A model generated the notes under the pieces. That model saw only the letters and a program-made list of their open reading frames with translations, was not told where the DNA came from and ran no database searches. Shown here one piece after another: positions 52,056-60,098 of a stretch of 64,000 nucleotides of DNA. Numbering within the stretch: the stretch's first letter is position 1; every line of letters begins with the position of its first letter. The position numbers and the translations under genes are program-made. This DNA comes from Salinimicrobium sp050750585 (GTDB lineage: Bacteria; Bacteroidota; Bacteroidia; Flavobacteriales; Flavobacteriaceae). Location: contig NZ_JBOJLM010000003.1 of the NCBI RefSeq assembly GCF_050750585.1, positions 1 to 64,000 on the forward strand, written 5' to 3'.

Positions 52056-54317
52056 ATGGCACAGAACGAACACCGTAATTCTCCGGGTACTCACAAAGCC
52101 TGGGAAGTGAACGAATCCAGCAGATGTCCTTTTCTTGGAGGGGCTGTAGACAAAACTGCCGGAAGTGGTACTTCAAACCGCGACTGGTGGCCTAATATGT
52201 TGAACCTTCATATATTAAGACAGCACTCCAGGCTTTCCGATCCTTTGGAAGAGGATTTTAACTATGCTGAAGAATTTAAAAGCCTTGACTTAAAAGCTGT
52301 AAAAAAAGACCTGCACGAATTAATGACCGATTCGCAGGACTGGTGGCCGGCCGATTTTGGGCATTACGGCGGACTTTTCATTAGGATGGCCTGGCACAGC
52401 GCCGGGACCTATCGTATAAGTGATGGCCGTGGGGGCGCTAGTTCGGGTTCTCAAAGATTTGCACCGCTTAACAGCTGGCCAGATAACGCCAACCTTGATA
52501 AAGCCCGTCTTTTATTGTGGCCTATCAAACAAAAATACGGAAGAAAGATCTCCTGGGCCGATCTTATGATCCTTACCGGAAACGTGGCTCTCGAATCTAT
52601 GGGCTTAGAGCCTTTTGGGTTCGCCGGGGGCCGGGAAGACATCTGGGAATCTGAAGAAGATATTTACTGGGGTTCTGAAGGAGAATGGGTAGGAAATAAA
52701 GAACGCTATGCTAAAGACAATAAACTGGAGCAACCGCTTGCAGCTTCTCACATGGGGCTCATTTATGTGAATCCTGAAGGCCCAAACGGAAATCCAGATC
52801 CGCTGGGTTCTGCACAGGATATTCGCGAGACCTTTGGGCGTATGGCGATGAACGATTATGAGACTGTAGCACTAATCGCCGGAGGGCATACCTTCGGAAA
52901 AACTCACGGAGCAGCCGATCCTGTAGAGCACGTAGGTGCAGAGCCTGCAGGTGCCGATATTACTGAAATGGGATTGGGCTGGAAGAATAAATTTGGTACA
53001 GGAAATGCCGAAAGCACCATCACAAGTGGGCTTGAAGGAGCATGGTCACAAACTCCTACAAAATGGAGCAATTACTTCTTTGATAACCTCTTTGGTTATG
53101 AGTGGGAGTGCTATAGAGGACCTGGTGGCGCATGGCAGTGGAAACCAAAAGATGGAGCAGGAGAGGGAGTGATTCCTGATGCTCATGATGCAAATAAGAA
53201 GCATGCACCATTCATGTTAACTTCGGATATTGCTTTACGTGAAGATCCTGAATATTACAAGATCTCAAAACATTTCCATGAAAACCCTAAAGAGTTCGCA
53301 GATGCTTTTGCCAGAGCCTGGTATAAATTGACGCACCGTGATATGGGGCCTATCTCAAGATATCTTGGTCCTGAAGTACCTTCTGAAGAACTAATTTGGC
53401 AGGATCCGCTTCCAAAAGTAGATCACGAATTAATAGACCGTGAGGATATTGCTGAACTGGAGAAAAAGATCTTCGCTTCAGGATTAACTATATCTCAATT
53501 AGTTACCACTGCCTGGGCATCGGCTTCTACATTTAGAAATTCCGATAAGCGTGGGGGAGCCAATGGAGCCCGTGTTCGTCTTGCACCGCAAAGACACTGG
53601 GAAGTTAATAATCCGCCGCAGCTTCAGGAAGTGTTGAATAAACTTGAAGAAATTCAGAAGGAATTTAATGGAGCTCAAAAAGGGAATAAAAAGATATCTC
53701 TTGCCGATCTTATAGTTCTTGCCGGAAATCTTGCTGTGAAAAAGGCAGCTAAAGAGGCAGGTTATGATGTGGGTGTTCCTTTTGCACCGGGTAGAACCGA
53801 TGCATTAGAAGAGCAGACAGATGCTGAAGCTTTTGAGCCACTTGAGCCAAGAGCAGATGGTTTCCGAAACTATGTGAAGGGAAGCGAAAATATTTTAACT
53901 TCGCCAGAGGAGATGCTGGTAGATAAGGCACAATTGCTTGCTCTTACTCCTCCAGAAATGTCTGTACTGGTAGCCGGGATGCGCGTATTGGGTGCAAACT
54001 ATGACGGTTCACAGCACGGTGTGTTTACCAGCCGCCCCGGGCAGCTTACCAATGACTTTTTCGTGAACTTACTGGACATGAACACTACATGGGCAGCTAA
54101 AGATGATTCTCAGAAAGTCTTTGAAGGTCGTGACCGTAAGACTAAAGAAGTGAAATGGACGGGAACACGTGTGGATCTTATCTTTGGATCTAACTCAGAA
54201 CTTCGTGCCCTGGCCGAAGTTTATGCACAAAATGACTCAAAAGAGAAATTCGTAAAAGACTTTGTAAAAGCCTGGGATAAGGTAATGAGTCTTGATCGCT
54301 TTGATCTTAAAGATTGA
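52056..54317 (+). CDS. katG: catalase-peroxidase
   Basis: KatG removes H2O2 by catalase and peroxidase reactions. The 753-residue two-domain heme protein shows the distal triad Arg110-Trp113-His114 in FIRMAWHSAGTYR, the proximal heme ligand in IAGGHTFGKTHGA, and EYYKISKHFHENP; the C-terminal half repeats the fold without heme (ITLAD/ISLADLIVLAGNLAVKKAA). The MYW crosslink partners are present in the usual places (Trp113, then Tyr and Met in the expected loops). Ends in a strong terminator shared with sodC. Confidence 0.98.
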   Translation: MAQNEHRNSPGTHKAWEVNESSRCPFLGGAVDKTAGSGTSNRDWWPNMLNLHILRQHSRLSDPLEEDFNYAEEFKSLDLKAVKKDLHELMTDSQDWWPADFGHYGGLFIRMAWHSAGTYRISDGRGGASSGSQRFAPLNSWPDNANLDKARLLLWPIKQKYGRKISWADLMILTGNVALESMGLEPFGFAGGREDIWESEEDIYWGSEGEWVGNKERYAKDNKLEQPLAASHMGLIYVNPEGPNGNPDPLGSAQDIRETFGRMAMNDYETVALIAGGHTFGKTHGAADPVEHVGAEPAGADITEMGLGWKNKFGTGNAESTITSGLEGAWSQTPTKWSNYFFDNLFGYEWECYRGPGGAWQWKPKDGAGEGVIPDAHDANKKHAPFMLTSDIALREDPEYYKISKHFHENPKEFADAFARAWYKLTHRDMGPISRYLGPEVPSEELIWQDPLPKVDHELIDREDIAELEKKIFASGLTISQLVTTAWASASTFRNSDKRGGANGARVRLAPQRHWEVNNPPQLQEVLNKLEEIQKEFNGAQKGNKKISLADLIVLAGNLAVKKAAKEAGYDVGVPFAPGRTDALEEQTDAEAFEPLEPRADGFRNYVKGSENILTSPEEMLVDKAQLLALTPPEMSVLVAGMRVLGANYDGSQHGVFTSRPGQLTNDFFVNLLDMNTTWAAKDDSQKVFEGRDRKTKEVKWTGTRVDLIFGSNSELRALAEVYAQNDSKEKFVKDFVKAWDKVMSLDRFDLKD

Positions 54318-54344
54318 TAGAAGTTTAAGTGTTGATTTAATGCA

Positions 54345-54380
54345 AAGAGGCTGTCTTAAAATGGTTTAAGACAGCCTCTT
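54345..54380. terminator. shared terminator of katG and sodC
   Basis: AAGAGGCTGTCTTAAA and TTTAAGACAGCCTCTT, perfect 16-base arms with an ATGG loop, T run on the plus strand. The AGAGGCTG arm start is the same as in elements A and at 61503. Confidence 0.9.
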
Positions 54381-54401
54381 ATTTTTTAGAACAAAAAAGA
54401 T

Positions 54402-55004
54402 CTACATTTTGATCTCTGCGCAACCTATTCTGGTACCGGCATTTCCACTGGGTTGTGAAGTATAATCATCTACTCCCGCGTGAACGATAACGGCTTTGTT
54501 CAAGATATTCTTTTTCTCATCATCACATCCTATACACCATTCATCTGTAGTGAAAGTTACACTTCCTTCTCCATTAGAGTTTACATCAAAATTCCCGATG
54601 TCACCACGGTGATATCCTCCTGCATCACCCCATTCTCCATGATCTTCAAAAGTAGGGTTCCAGTGCCCTCCTGCAGAGGTACCATCTTCGGCAGAACAAT
54701 CGGCGTTTTCGTGAAGGTGAATTGCGTGCATTCCTTCTTCAAGACCTGTGAGTTCGGCGGTCATAGTCACCTCGTCGTTTTCCTGAACAAAAGTGATGGT
54801 TCCCGAAACATTACTGCCACTTCTTGGCTCCATTTGTAGTGTTAACTCATCCTGTACATAGGTATCACCAGGTCCTGCCTCTTCTTCTTGTTGAGTGAGG
54901 TTGGTGTGCTCATCAACACGCTCATCAGCGGTTTGATTCTCATTTTTGCAACTGGTGAGCACTAAAGCTGCTGCCAAAACTGCAGATATTCCTATACGTT
55001 TCAT
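54402..55004 (-). CDS. sodC: superoxide dismutase (Cu/Zn family lipoprotein)
   Basis: The 200-residue protein has a lipoprotein signal (SAVLAAALVLTSCKNENQ) and a SODC barrel: HAIHLHENADCSAEDGTSAGGHWNP with Cu ligands, GDIGNF, and KAVIVHAGVDDYTSQPSGNAGTRIGC with the last His and Arg. It is anchored in the periplasm and would dismutate superoxide there. It faces katG across a common terminator, so the two stress enzymes end at the same site but are driven by separate promoters. Confidence 0.95.
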   Translation of the reverse strand: MKRIGISAVLAAALVLTSCKNENQTADERVDEHTNLTQQEEEAGPGDTYVQDELTLQMEPRSGSNVSGTITFVQENDEVTMTAELTGLEEGMHAIHLHENADCSAEDGTSAGGHWNPTFEDHGEWGDAGGYHRGDIGNFDVNSNGEGSVTFTTDEWCIGCDDEKKNILNKAVIVHAGVDDYTSQPSGNAGTRIGCAEIKM

Positions 55005-55227
55005 ATTAGTTAGTTTAAGTTAGTAACAATCGACTAAAATAGAATATGGACCGTGGGCAGCCAAAAATTTAAGGAGAGCTTAACACTGCGGGCGGTAAAG
55101 CCTCCCTCCCGAAGTCCATTGTTTTTTCATGAAAAAGAGATTCCCCGAGATCTCAAAAAGCCTGTGTTTCCTGAAATAAATTCTGATTTTCCCGTTTGCC
55201 GGAAATGCAGATCAATTTTTCCGGCTG

Positions 55228-56442
55228 TTAAATTTTTCTAAGATGGGTGGTTATATTTACTTTATTGGAAAGGCTTCGGTGGACCGGACATTTGTCGGCT
55301 ATTTCCAGTAATTTTTGTTGCTGCTGTTCATCAAGGTTGCCTTCAAGAACAATTTCCCTCTCAAAAATGTCAATTTTAGCCGTGTTTCTTTCACAGTTTT
55401 CACAATCTTCAGCATGAGTTTTCTTGTGGTCTACATGAGTTTCTACATTAACCAGAGGCCATTTTTTGCGACGGGCATACATTTGGATGGTCATAGAAGT
55501 ACAGGAAGCAAGACCTGCTGAAAGGAGTTGATAGGGAGAAGGGCCAAAATCTTCTCCTCCAAAAGATTTAGGTTCATCGGCAGTGAAATAATGCCTTCCT
55601 GCTCTCATTTGAGTGGTAAAACCTTCCTTGCCAAGATTGGCTACTACCTGGTGGTCGGTTTTCAGCTCTTTATCTTCAGGGATTTCCAGGTATCGTGAGG
55701 CCCAGGAGGCAATTACATCTCCTGCATATTTTGAATCTTCATTATTGGTAAGTAAGTGATCTGCACCGTCTAAAGAAAGAAAACTTTTAGGGTGCTTTAC
55801 ACTTTTGTAAAGGGTTTCGGCATTGCTGATATTAACCACCGTGTCTTGTGGAGAATGCATGATCAAAAAGGCCTTTTTGAGATCCCTGGCAAAATGACTG
55901 AGGTCATGGGTATTAATATCTTCAAGAAAATTTTTCTTAATCGTAAAGTTTCTGCCGCCTACGTTCACTTCGGCCACACCATTCTTCTCTATCTCATCAA
56001 GATTTGATCTCAGCAAATGTTTGACATGTACGGGGGAAGACGGAGCGCCAATAGTAACAACACTTTTCACAGAAGGCAATTTGTTGGCAGCAAAGATCGC
56101 TGCTGCCCCGCCAAGGGAATGACCTATAAGCATCTCGGGGGCTGCATATTCTGAAGCAAGAAAATCGGCAGCTGCCAGTAGATCTTCCACGTTTCCTGAA
56201 AATGTAGTATTTGCAAATTCGCCATCACTTTCACCAAGCCCCGAAAAATCAAAACGCAGTACCCCGTAACCTTTAGCCGATAAAGCCCTGGCAATATTCT
56301 TTACCGCAAAGAAATTCTTATTGCAGGTAAAACAATGGGCAAAAAGCACATAGCTGTGAGGGTGCGTGTTTAAAGGAAGTTCCAGATAGCCTGAAAGCTC
56401 CAGGCCGTCAGAATTGGTGAAGCTTATCTTTTTGTAGTTCAT
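55228..56442 (-). CDS. alpha/beta hydrolase-OsmC fusion protein
   Basis: The 404-residue protein joins an alpha/beta hydrolase (1-250; VLFAHCFTCNKNFFAVK, nucleophile in LIGHSLGGAAAIF, DTVV and SLDGADHLL for Asp and His) to an OsmC/YhfA domain (about 268-404; YFTADEPKSFGGEDFGPSPYQLLSAGLASCTSMTIQMYARR and KCPVHRSL with the two Cys that reduce organic hydroperoxides). This fusion is widespread but its reaction is not defined. Context with katG and sodC fits oxidative stress. Confidence 0.93.
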   Translation of the reverse strand: MNYKKISFTNSDGLELSGYLELPLNTHPHSYVLFAHCFTCNKNFFAVKNIARALSAKGYGVLRFDFSGLGESDGEFANTTFSGNVEDLLAAADFLASEYAAPEMLIGHSLGGAAAIFAANKLPSVKSVVTIGAPSSPVHVKHLLRSNLDEIEKNGVAEVNVGGRNFTIKKNFLEDINTHDLSHFARDLKKAFLIMHSPQDTVVNISNAETLYKSVKHPKSFLSLDGADHLLTNNEDSKYAGDVIASWASRYLEIPEDKELKTDHQVVANLGKEGFTTQMRAGRHYFTADEPKSFGGEDFGPSPYQLLSAGLASCTSMTIQMYARRKKWPLVNVETHVDHKKTHAEDCENCERNTAKIDIFEREIVLEGNLDEQQQQKLLEIADKCPVHRSLSNKVNITTHLRKI

Positions 56443-56466
56443 AGGTGAAAAATCAAATTAAAAAAA

Positions 56467-56568
56467 GGCTTTTAAAAAGCATGTCAAGATTCCATTGTAC
56501 ACTGGAGATCCCATAAAGGTTTCTCGAGATTCTTTAAAATATGGAATACTTATAACTTTTTAAAAGCC
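56467..56568. repeat. nested stem-loop 3' of the PRC-barrel gene (element D)
   Basis: GGCTTTTAAAAAG (56467-56479) and CTTTTTAAAAGCC (56556-56568) form perfect 13-base arms; ATTCCAT (56489-56495) and ATGGAAT (56541-56547) form a nested stem. It lies 26 bases past the PRC-barrel stop (minus strand). Confidence 0.65.
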
Positions 56569-56594
56569 CCTGGTCTTTTTACAGATTCTGTTTA

Positions 56595-57335
56595 CTATCT
56601 GCGATACTTGGTTCTATCAAATTCTCCTCTGTCATAGAAAGAGTCGTCTTCAGGAATTGTTCCGCTTGAGCGACGATCGGAGTATTTTCCGCTTTCATTG
56701 CCTGTAAGGGCGTCACGGTCGCGGTCTACGCTTCTGCTATCACTATCGGCAATACTTCCACTTCTACCGGCTATATTTCCTTCTCTGTTATGATCTTTGT
56801 CGCGATCTCCTTCTCTCATTCTTCTTCTTTCCTCATCCAGATCATTATTGCGATCTACAGTTCTGTCATTGCCACGATCATAGCTCACATCCCTGTTATA
56901 GGATTCTAAGACAACTACTTCATAATCGCGGTCAATGTCATAACCTTTTTCATACCTCTTGGTCTCTGCAAAAGTGCGGTGGTCAATTTTGTCTGTGTAT
57001 ACAAACTTGTCGTCCACGTTTAGTCTTGCAAGCCCTATAGGCAGGATGAGGTGATTCTCACCTTCCTTGTTTATGAACTCATGAACATTGCCAGATGCCG
57101 GTTTCCCGTAGGGATCGTGATCAGCTTCAATAATTGTTTTATCCACTTCAACGTCCAGATACACTACTCTCCTTTTTTCTTTGCTTACCAGGAGGTTGTC
57201 TACCTTTCCTACCACTCTGTTATCCACATCTTTGACGGGCCAACCCCTTACATCGGGATCATCACTATCCACTTTAAAATCGGAAAGTTCGTTGAGGTAA
57301 TATAAATGCTTCCTATTTTCTTTTCTATCTGTCAT
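56595..57335 (-). CDS. PRC-barrel domain protein with charged tail
   Basis: The 246-residue protein begins with a PRC-barrel-like domain (about 20-135; VRGWPVKDVDNRVVGKVDNLLVSKEKRRVVYLDVEVD, with HLILPIGLARLN) and ends in about 100 residues of Asp/Arg-rich low complexity. PRC-barrels bind RNA, metals or photosynthetic reaction centres; in this setting they are usually in stress proteins of unknown function. It is 19 bases downstream of the acidic membrane protein gene. Confidence 0.85.
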   Translation of the reverse strand: MTDRKENRKHLYYLNELSDFKVDSDDPDVRGWPVKDVDNRVVGKVDNLLVSKEKRRVVYLDVEVDKTIIEADHDPYGKPASGNVHEFINKEGENHLILPIGLARLNVDDKFVYTDKIDHRTFAETKRYEKGYDIDRDYEVVVLESYNRDVSYDRGNDRTVDRNNDLDEERRRMREGDRDKDHNREGNIAGRSGSIADSDSRSVDRDRDALTGNESGKYSDRRSSGTIPEDDSFYDRGEFDRTKYRR

Positions 57336-57354
57336 AATCTCTCTTTTTTATTTT

Positions 57355-58002
57355 TTAGCTCATTTTTCTTAAAACATCACCGGCCTCATCAAAGAACTCC
57401 TTGACCTGGTCTTTCTGTTCCAGGGTTTGGGTAGAGGGATTGATGTCTTGTGCTGCAGTTTTTACTTCATTAACATCGTCGGAAAGATTAGGATATTTTT
57501 CCTTTTGCATCTTTTCGATAATGTTTGCCAGTTTGGTTCCGGCAGTTTTTATCTTGTCTGCATGTGTCAATGCCATAGGATCTTGCTGTATTTGTTGAGC
57601 ATCCTGTTTTACAGCCTGCATATCGGCACTAATGTCATAATTCATTTCATCAGCTTTTGCCTGTACTGCATTCATAAGGTGAATGATAGCATTATTGGTG
57701 TATTCATGGTCTATGCCCATTTTGCTTTCATCTCCAATGTAAGCCAGGTAACCAGATACTCCTCCTGTTCCGGAAAGCGTATCCCCGGTATTTTCCCATC
57801 CTGTGGTGTCGTTTTGGTCATCCCAGGTGGTTGTTTCAGCATCTTCCTCCCAGGTGGTTTCTTCTACCTGTTCGGTTTGTACATCATCCAAATCGTTGTC
57901 GTCATCGGCAAATACTAAAAAGTATAAGATTGCCAGGATAACAAGAACCAGGATGATCCAGGGCCAAATTGGTTTTTTCTTTTCGATCTTGATCTCTGCC
58001 AT
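57355..58002 (-). CDS. acidic single-span membrane protein, unknown
   Basis: The 215-residue protein has a short basic N-terminus, one membrane helix (about 13-31), a Glu/Asp/Thr-rich linker (about 32-80, with a WEE/WDD/WEN pattern), and a helical domain from about 90 to 215 that resembles a four-helix bundle. I do not recognise a family. It is likely in one transcript with the PRC-barrel gene. Confidence 0.8.
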   Translation of the reverse strand: MAEIKIEKKKPIWPWIILVLVILAILYFLVFADDDNDLDDVQTEQVEETTWEEDAETTTWDDQNDTTGWENTGDTLSGTGGVSGYLAYIGDESKMGIDHEYTNNAIIHLMNAVQAKADEMNYDISADMQAVKQDAQQIQQDPMALTHADKIKTAGTKLANIIEKMQKEKYPNLSDDVNEVKTAAQDINPSTQTLEQKDQVKEFFDEAGDVLRKMS

Positions 58003-58156
58003 AATTCTTCTTTTTTTATTAGTTAGATTGATCTCTAAATTACTGATTTTGAAAGCTATTTTAATTAATGGCAGCCTAAAGTATTGTTAATTAAGCATTA
58101 AAAGAGCAAATTAATTGCATTAATGCCAGTGTAGAAGAAGATAGATGAAAATATTT

Positions 58157-59032
58157 TTACGGAACTGCAATTTTAATCTTGATGGGAGAGATTCGTGCAG
58201 TTACTTCTTTAACGTCTCCCCGGTACTCTCCGTCAATTTGGAAAGGGATATTTTTTTGGCTGTAAATGCGGGTCTCTACTGCTGAAATAATTTCAAGGAA
58301 ATCTTCATCGATTTCTACATTTTCCCTGAAGGTTTGAAGAATTTGAGGGATGTTGAATTCTTTAAAGATGAGGATCTCGAATTTACCGTCGTCGTACCTG
58401 CCGTTTGGGTTGATCTTAGATCCTGTTCCGTACTTTTTTGCATTGGCCACAGCGATGAGCACAGCTTTACGGGAAATTTCCTTACCGTCTACTTCTATAT
58501 TAAACTGAAAAGGGAAATCGCTTTTAATTAGGGTAGGTATAGACTGTATGAGATATCCCAGCTTTCCGCGGATATTTCCTTCCTGATAATTTTTGATTAA
58601 AGCTGCATTAAGGCCAATGTCACTAATATGAAGGCATAGTTCATCATTGATGAGGATGGCATCTATTAATTTAAACTTTTCTCCCAGGGCAATGCGGGTT
58701 AATTCGGCATTATTCCTGTCCAGGTTGAGGTTTTCGGCAAGCCCGTTAGCAGAACCGGCAGGAAAGATCCCAATGGGAATGGAATCATCAGTAAGTAGCT
58801 CTGCAATCAATTTAATCGTACCATCACCTCCTACCGATATTATACGCTGAGGGTCGTACTCTTCAATGACAGAAAATAAAGCTTCTTTATCCCCTTTTCC
58901 GGAGGTATAATAAGTTTCGAGTTTAAGATTTCTCTCCGACACCTGCTTTTCTACTTCTTCAACAATGTCAGATTTGTCTTTTCCTCCCGAAATAGGATTA
59001 ACAACCATTAAAACCCTGCTAAATTCGGCCAT
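58157..59032 (-). CDS. diacylglycerol kinase-like lipid kinase (YegS/DAGK family)
   Basis: The 291-residue protein has the DAGKc core: RVLMVVNPISGGKDKSD, ISVGGDGTIKLIAELL (ATP site), and IGIFPAGSANGLAENL. The C-terminal half matches the YegS/BmrU fold. It would phosphorylate diacylglycerol or a related lipid. Its start lies next to a -7 element and is divergent from the App1-like gene. Confidence 0.93.
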   Translation of the reverse strand: MAEFSRVLMVVNPISGGKDKSDIVEEVEKQVSERNLKLETYYTSGKGDKEALFSVIEEYDPQRIISVGGDGTIKLIAELLTDDSIPIGIFPAGSANGLAENLNLDRNNAELTRIALGEKFKLIDAILINDELCLHISDIGLNAALIKNYQEGNIRGKLGYLIQSIPTLIKSDFPFQFNIEVDGKEISRKAVLIAVANAKKYGTGSKINPNGRYDDGKFEILIFKEFNIPQILQTFRENVEIDEDFLEIISAVETRIYSQKNIPFQIDGEYRGDVKEVTARISPIKIKIAVP

Positions 59033-59049
59033 TTTATTGAGCTTGTGCT

Positions 59050-59057
59050 CAAAAATA
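59050..59057 (-). promoter_or_regulatory. -7 promoter element of the DAGK-like gene
   Basis: TATTTTTG on the minus strand, exact TAnnTTTG, 17 bases before the ATG at 59032. Confidence 0.45.
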
Positions 59058-59096
59058 AGTAATTTGGGAAGGAATGGCAGTTAAAAATAATGTAAT

Positions 59097-60059
59097 ATGA
59101 AGCTAGACATAAAGCTTTATCGCGGCTATGTAAATGATCAGGAATTGGTAGTCTTCGGCCATGTTTTTAAATCGTGGGCACCAGATAAATATGAAATAGA
59201 CCGCAGGGGTTACAGACATGCAAAATCTGTTTATAAAATGTTTACCATCAGCCCCATCAAAAATGCCACTATCCAGTTGAATTTTAAAGAGCTGGAAGTT
59301 GTTACCAAAACTACAGATGACGGTTACTTCAGGTTTAACCTTCCGTATAATAAATTTTTAGAGAGCGGCTGGCATGAGTATTCTGTTTCCTGTAAAATAG
59401 GGGAAAAAGGAGTGGTTGAGCGGGGGGAGCTGCTGAAGCCTTTCAAAAGTAAACTGGGAATTATATCGGATATTGATGATACTTTTCTGATTTCCCATAC
59501 CCAGAATTTTTTCAAGAAACTCTATGTAATTCTTACCCAGAATATTGATAACAGGGAAGTTTTTGATGATGTGGTGCCACATTACCGGGCTTTGAGCCGT
59601 GCAGGGCAGGAGGAAGGGCAGTTCAACTCTTTTTTCTATGTTTCGAGCAGTGAATGGAACCTCTACGAATTCATTCTGCAGTTTGCCCGGAAACATGGCC
59701 TGCCAAAAGCCGTCATTAAACTAAAGAGTATCAAAACCGGTCTAGGGGATTTTCTATTTACCGGAAGGGGCGGGCACGACCATAAATTCATTAAGATAAA
59801 AGACATTATTTCCTTTTATCCTCAGCTTCAGTATGTGCTAATGGGAGATGATTCCCAGCAGGACCCTCATCTTTATGAGCGGGTCACCAAAATGTTTCCT
59901 ATGAACATTAGGGCCATTTATATTCGGCAAACTTCAAAAAAACAAAAATCAAAGGTGAAAGAAGTCCTGGAAAACATTGAAGATTTGGGAGTGGCTACCT
60001 GCTATTTTACCGATAGCGGAAAAGCCATTGCACATTCAAAAAAAATAGGGATCGTGTGA
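59097..60059 (+). CDS. App1-type phosphatidate phosphatase (DUF2183)
   Basis: The 320-residue protein has an N-terminal beta-domain (1-115) and a HAD-like DUF2183 domain with GIISDIDDTFLIS (DxDxT), FFYVSSSEWNLYEFI, and LMGDDSQQDPHLY. In yeast App1 dephosphorylates phosphatidate; the reaction is the reverse of the DAGK-like kinase encoded next door, which makes an opposing pair plausible (inference). It ends against a palindrome that could terminate it. Confidence 0.9.
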   Translation: MKLDIKLYRGYVNDQELVVFGHVFKSWAPDKYEIDRRGYRHAKSVYKMFTISPIKNATIQLNFKELEVVTKTTDDGYFRFNLPYNKFLESGWHEYSVSCKIGEKGVVERGELLKPFKSKLGIISDIDDTFLISHTQNFFKKLYVILTQNIDNREVFDDVVPHYRALSRAGQEEGQFNSFFYVSSSEWNLYEFILQFARKHGLPKAVIKLKSIKTGLGDFLFTGRGGHDHKFIKIKDIISFYPQLQYVLMGDDSQQDPHLYERVTKMFPMNIRAIYIRQTSKKQKSKVKEVLENIEDLGVATCYFTDSGKAIAHSKKIGIV

Positions 60060-60067
60060 TCCCTACT

Positions 60068-60084
60068 CAAAAATGACATTTTAG
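60068..60084. repeat. dispersed palindrome, one mismatch, at a convergent gene junction
   Basis: CAAAAATGACATTTTAG, between the convergent App1-like and M28 genes. No other terminator lies in this 39-base gap, so the palindrome may do the job here. Confidence 0.65.
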
Positions 60085-60098
60085 AGCATTATTTTTTA

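Noticed and set aside
55005..55227. Possible small gene upstream of sodC
   Set aside because: The 62-codon plus-strand frame has no promoter, no Bacteroidota-like N-terminus and no motif.
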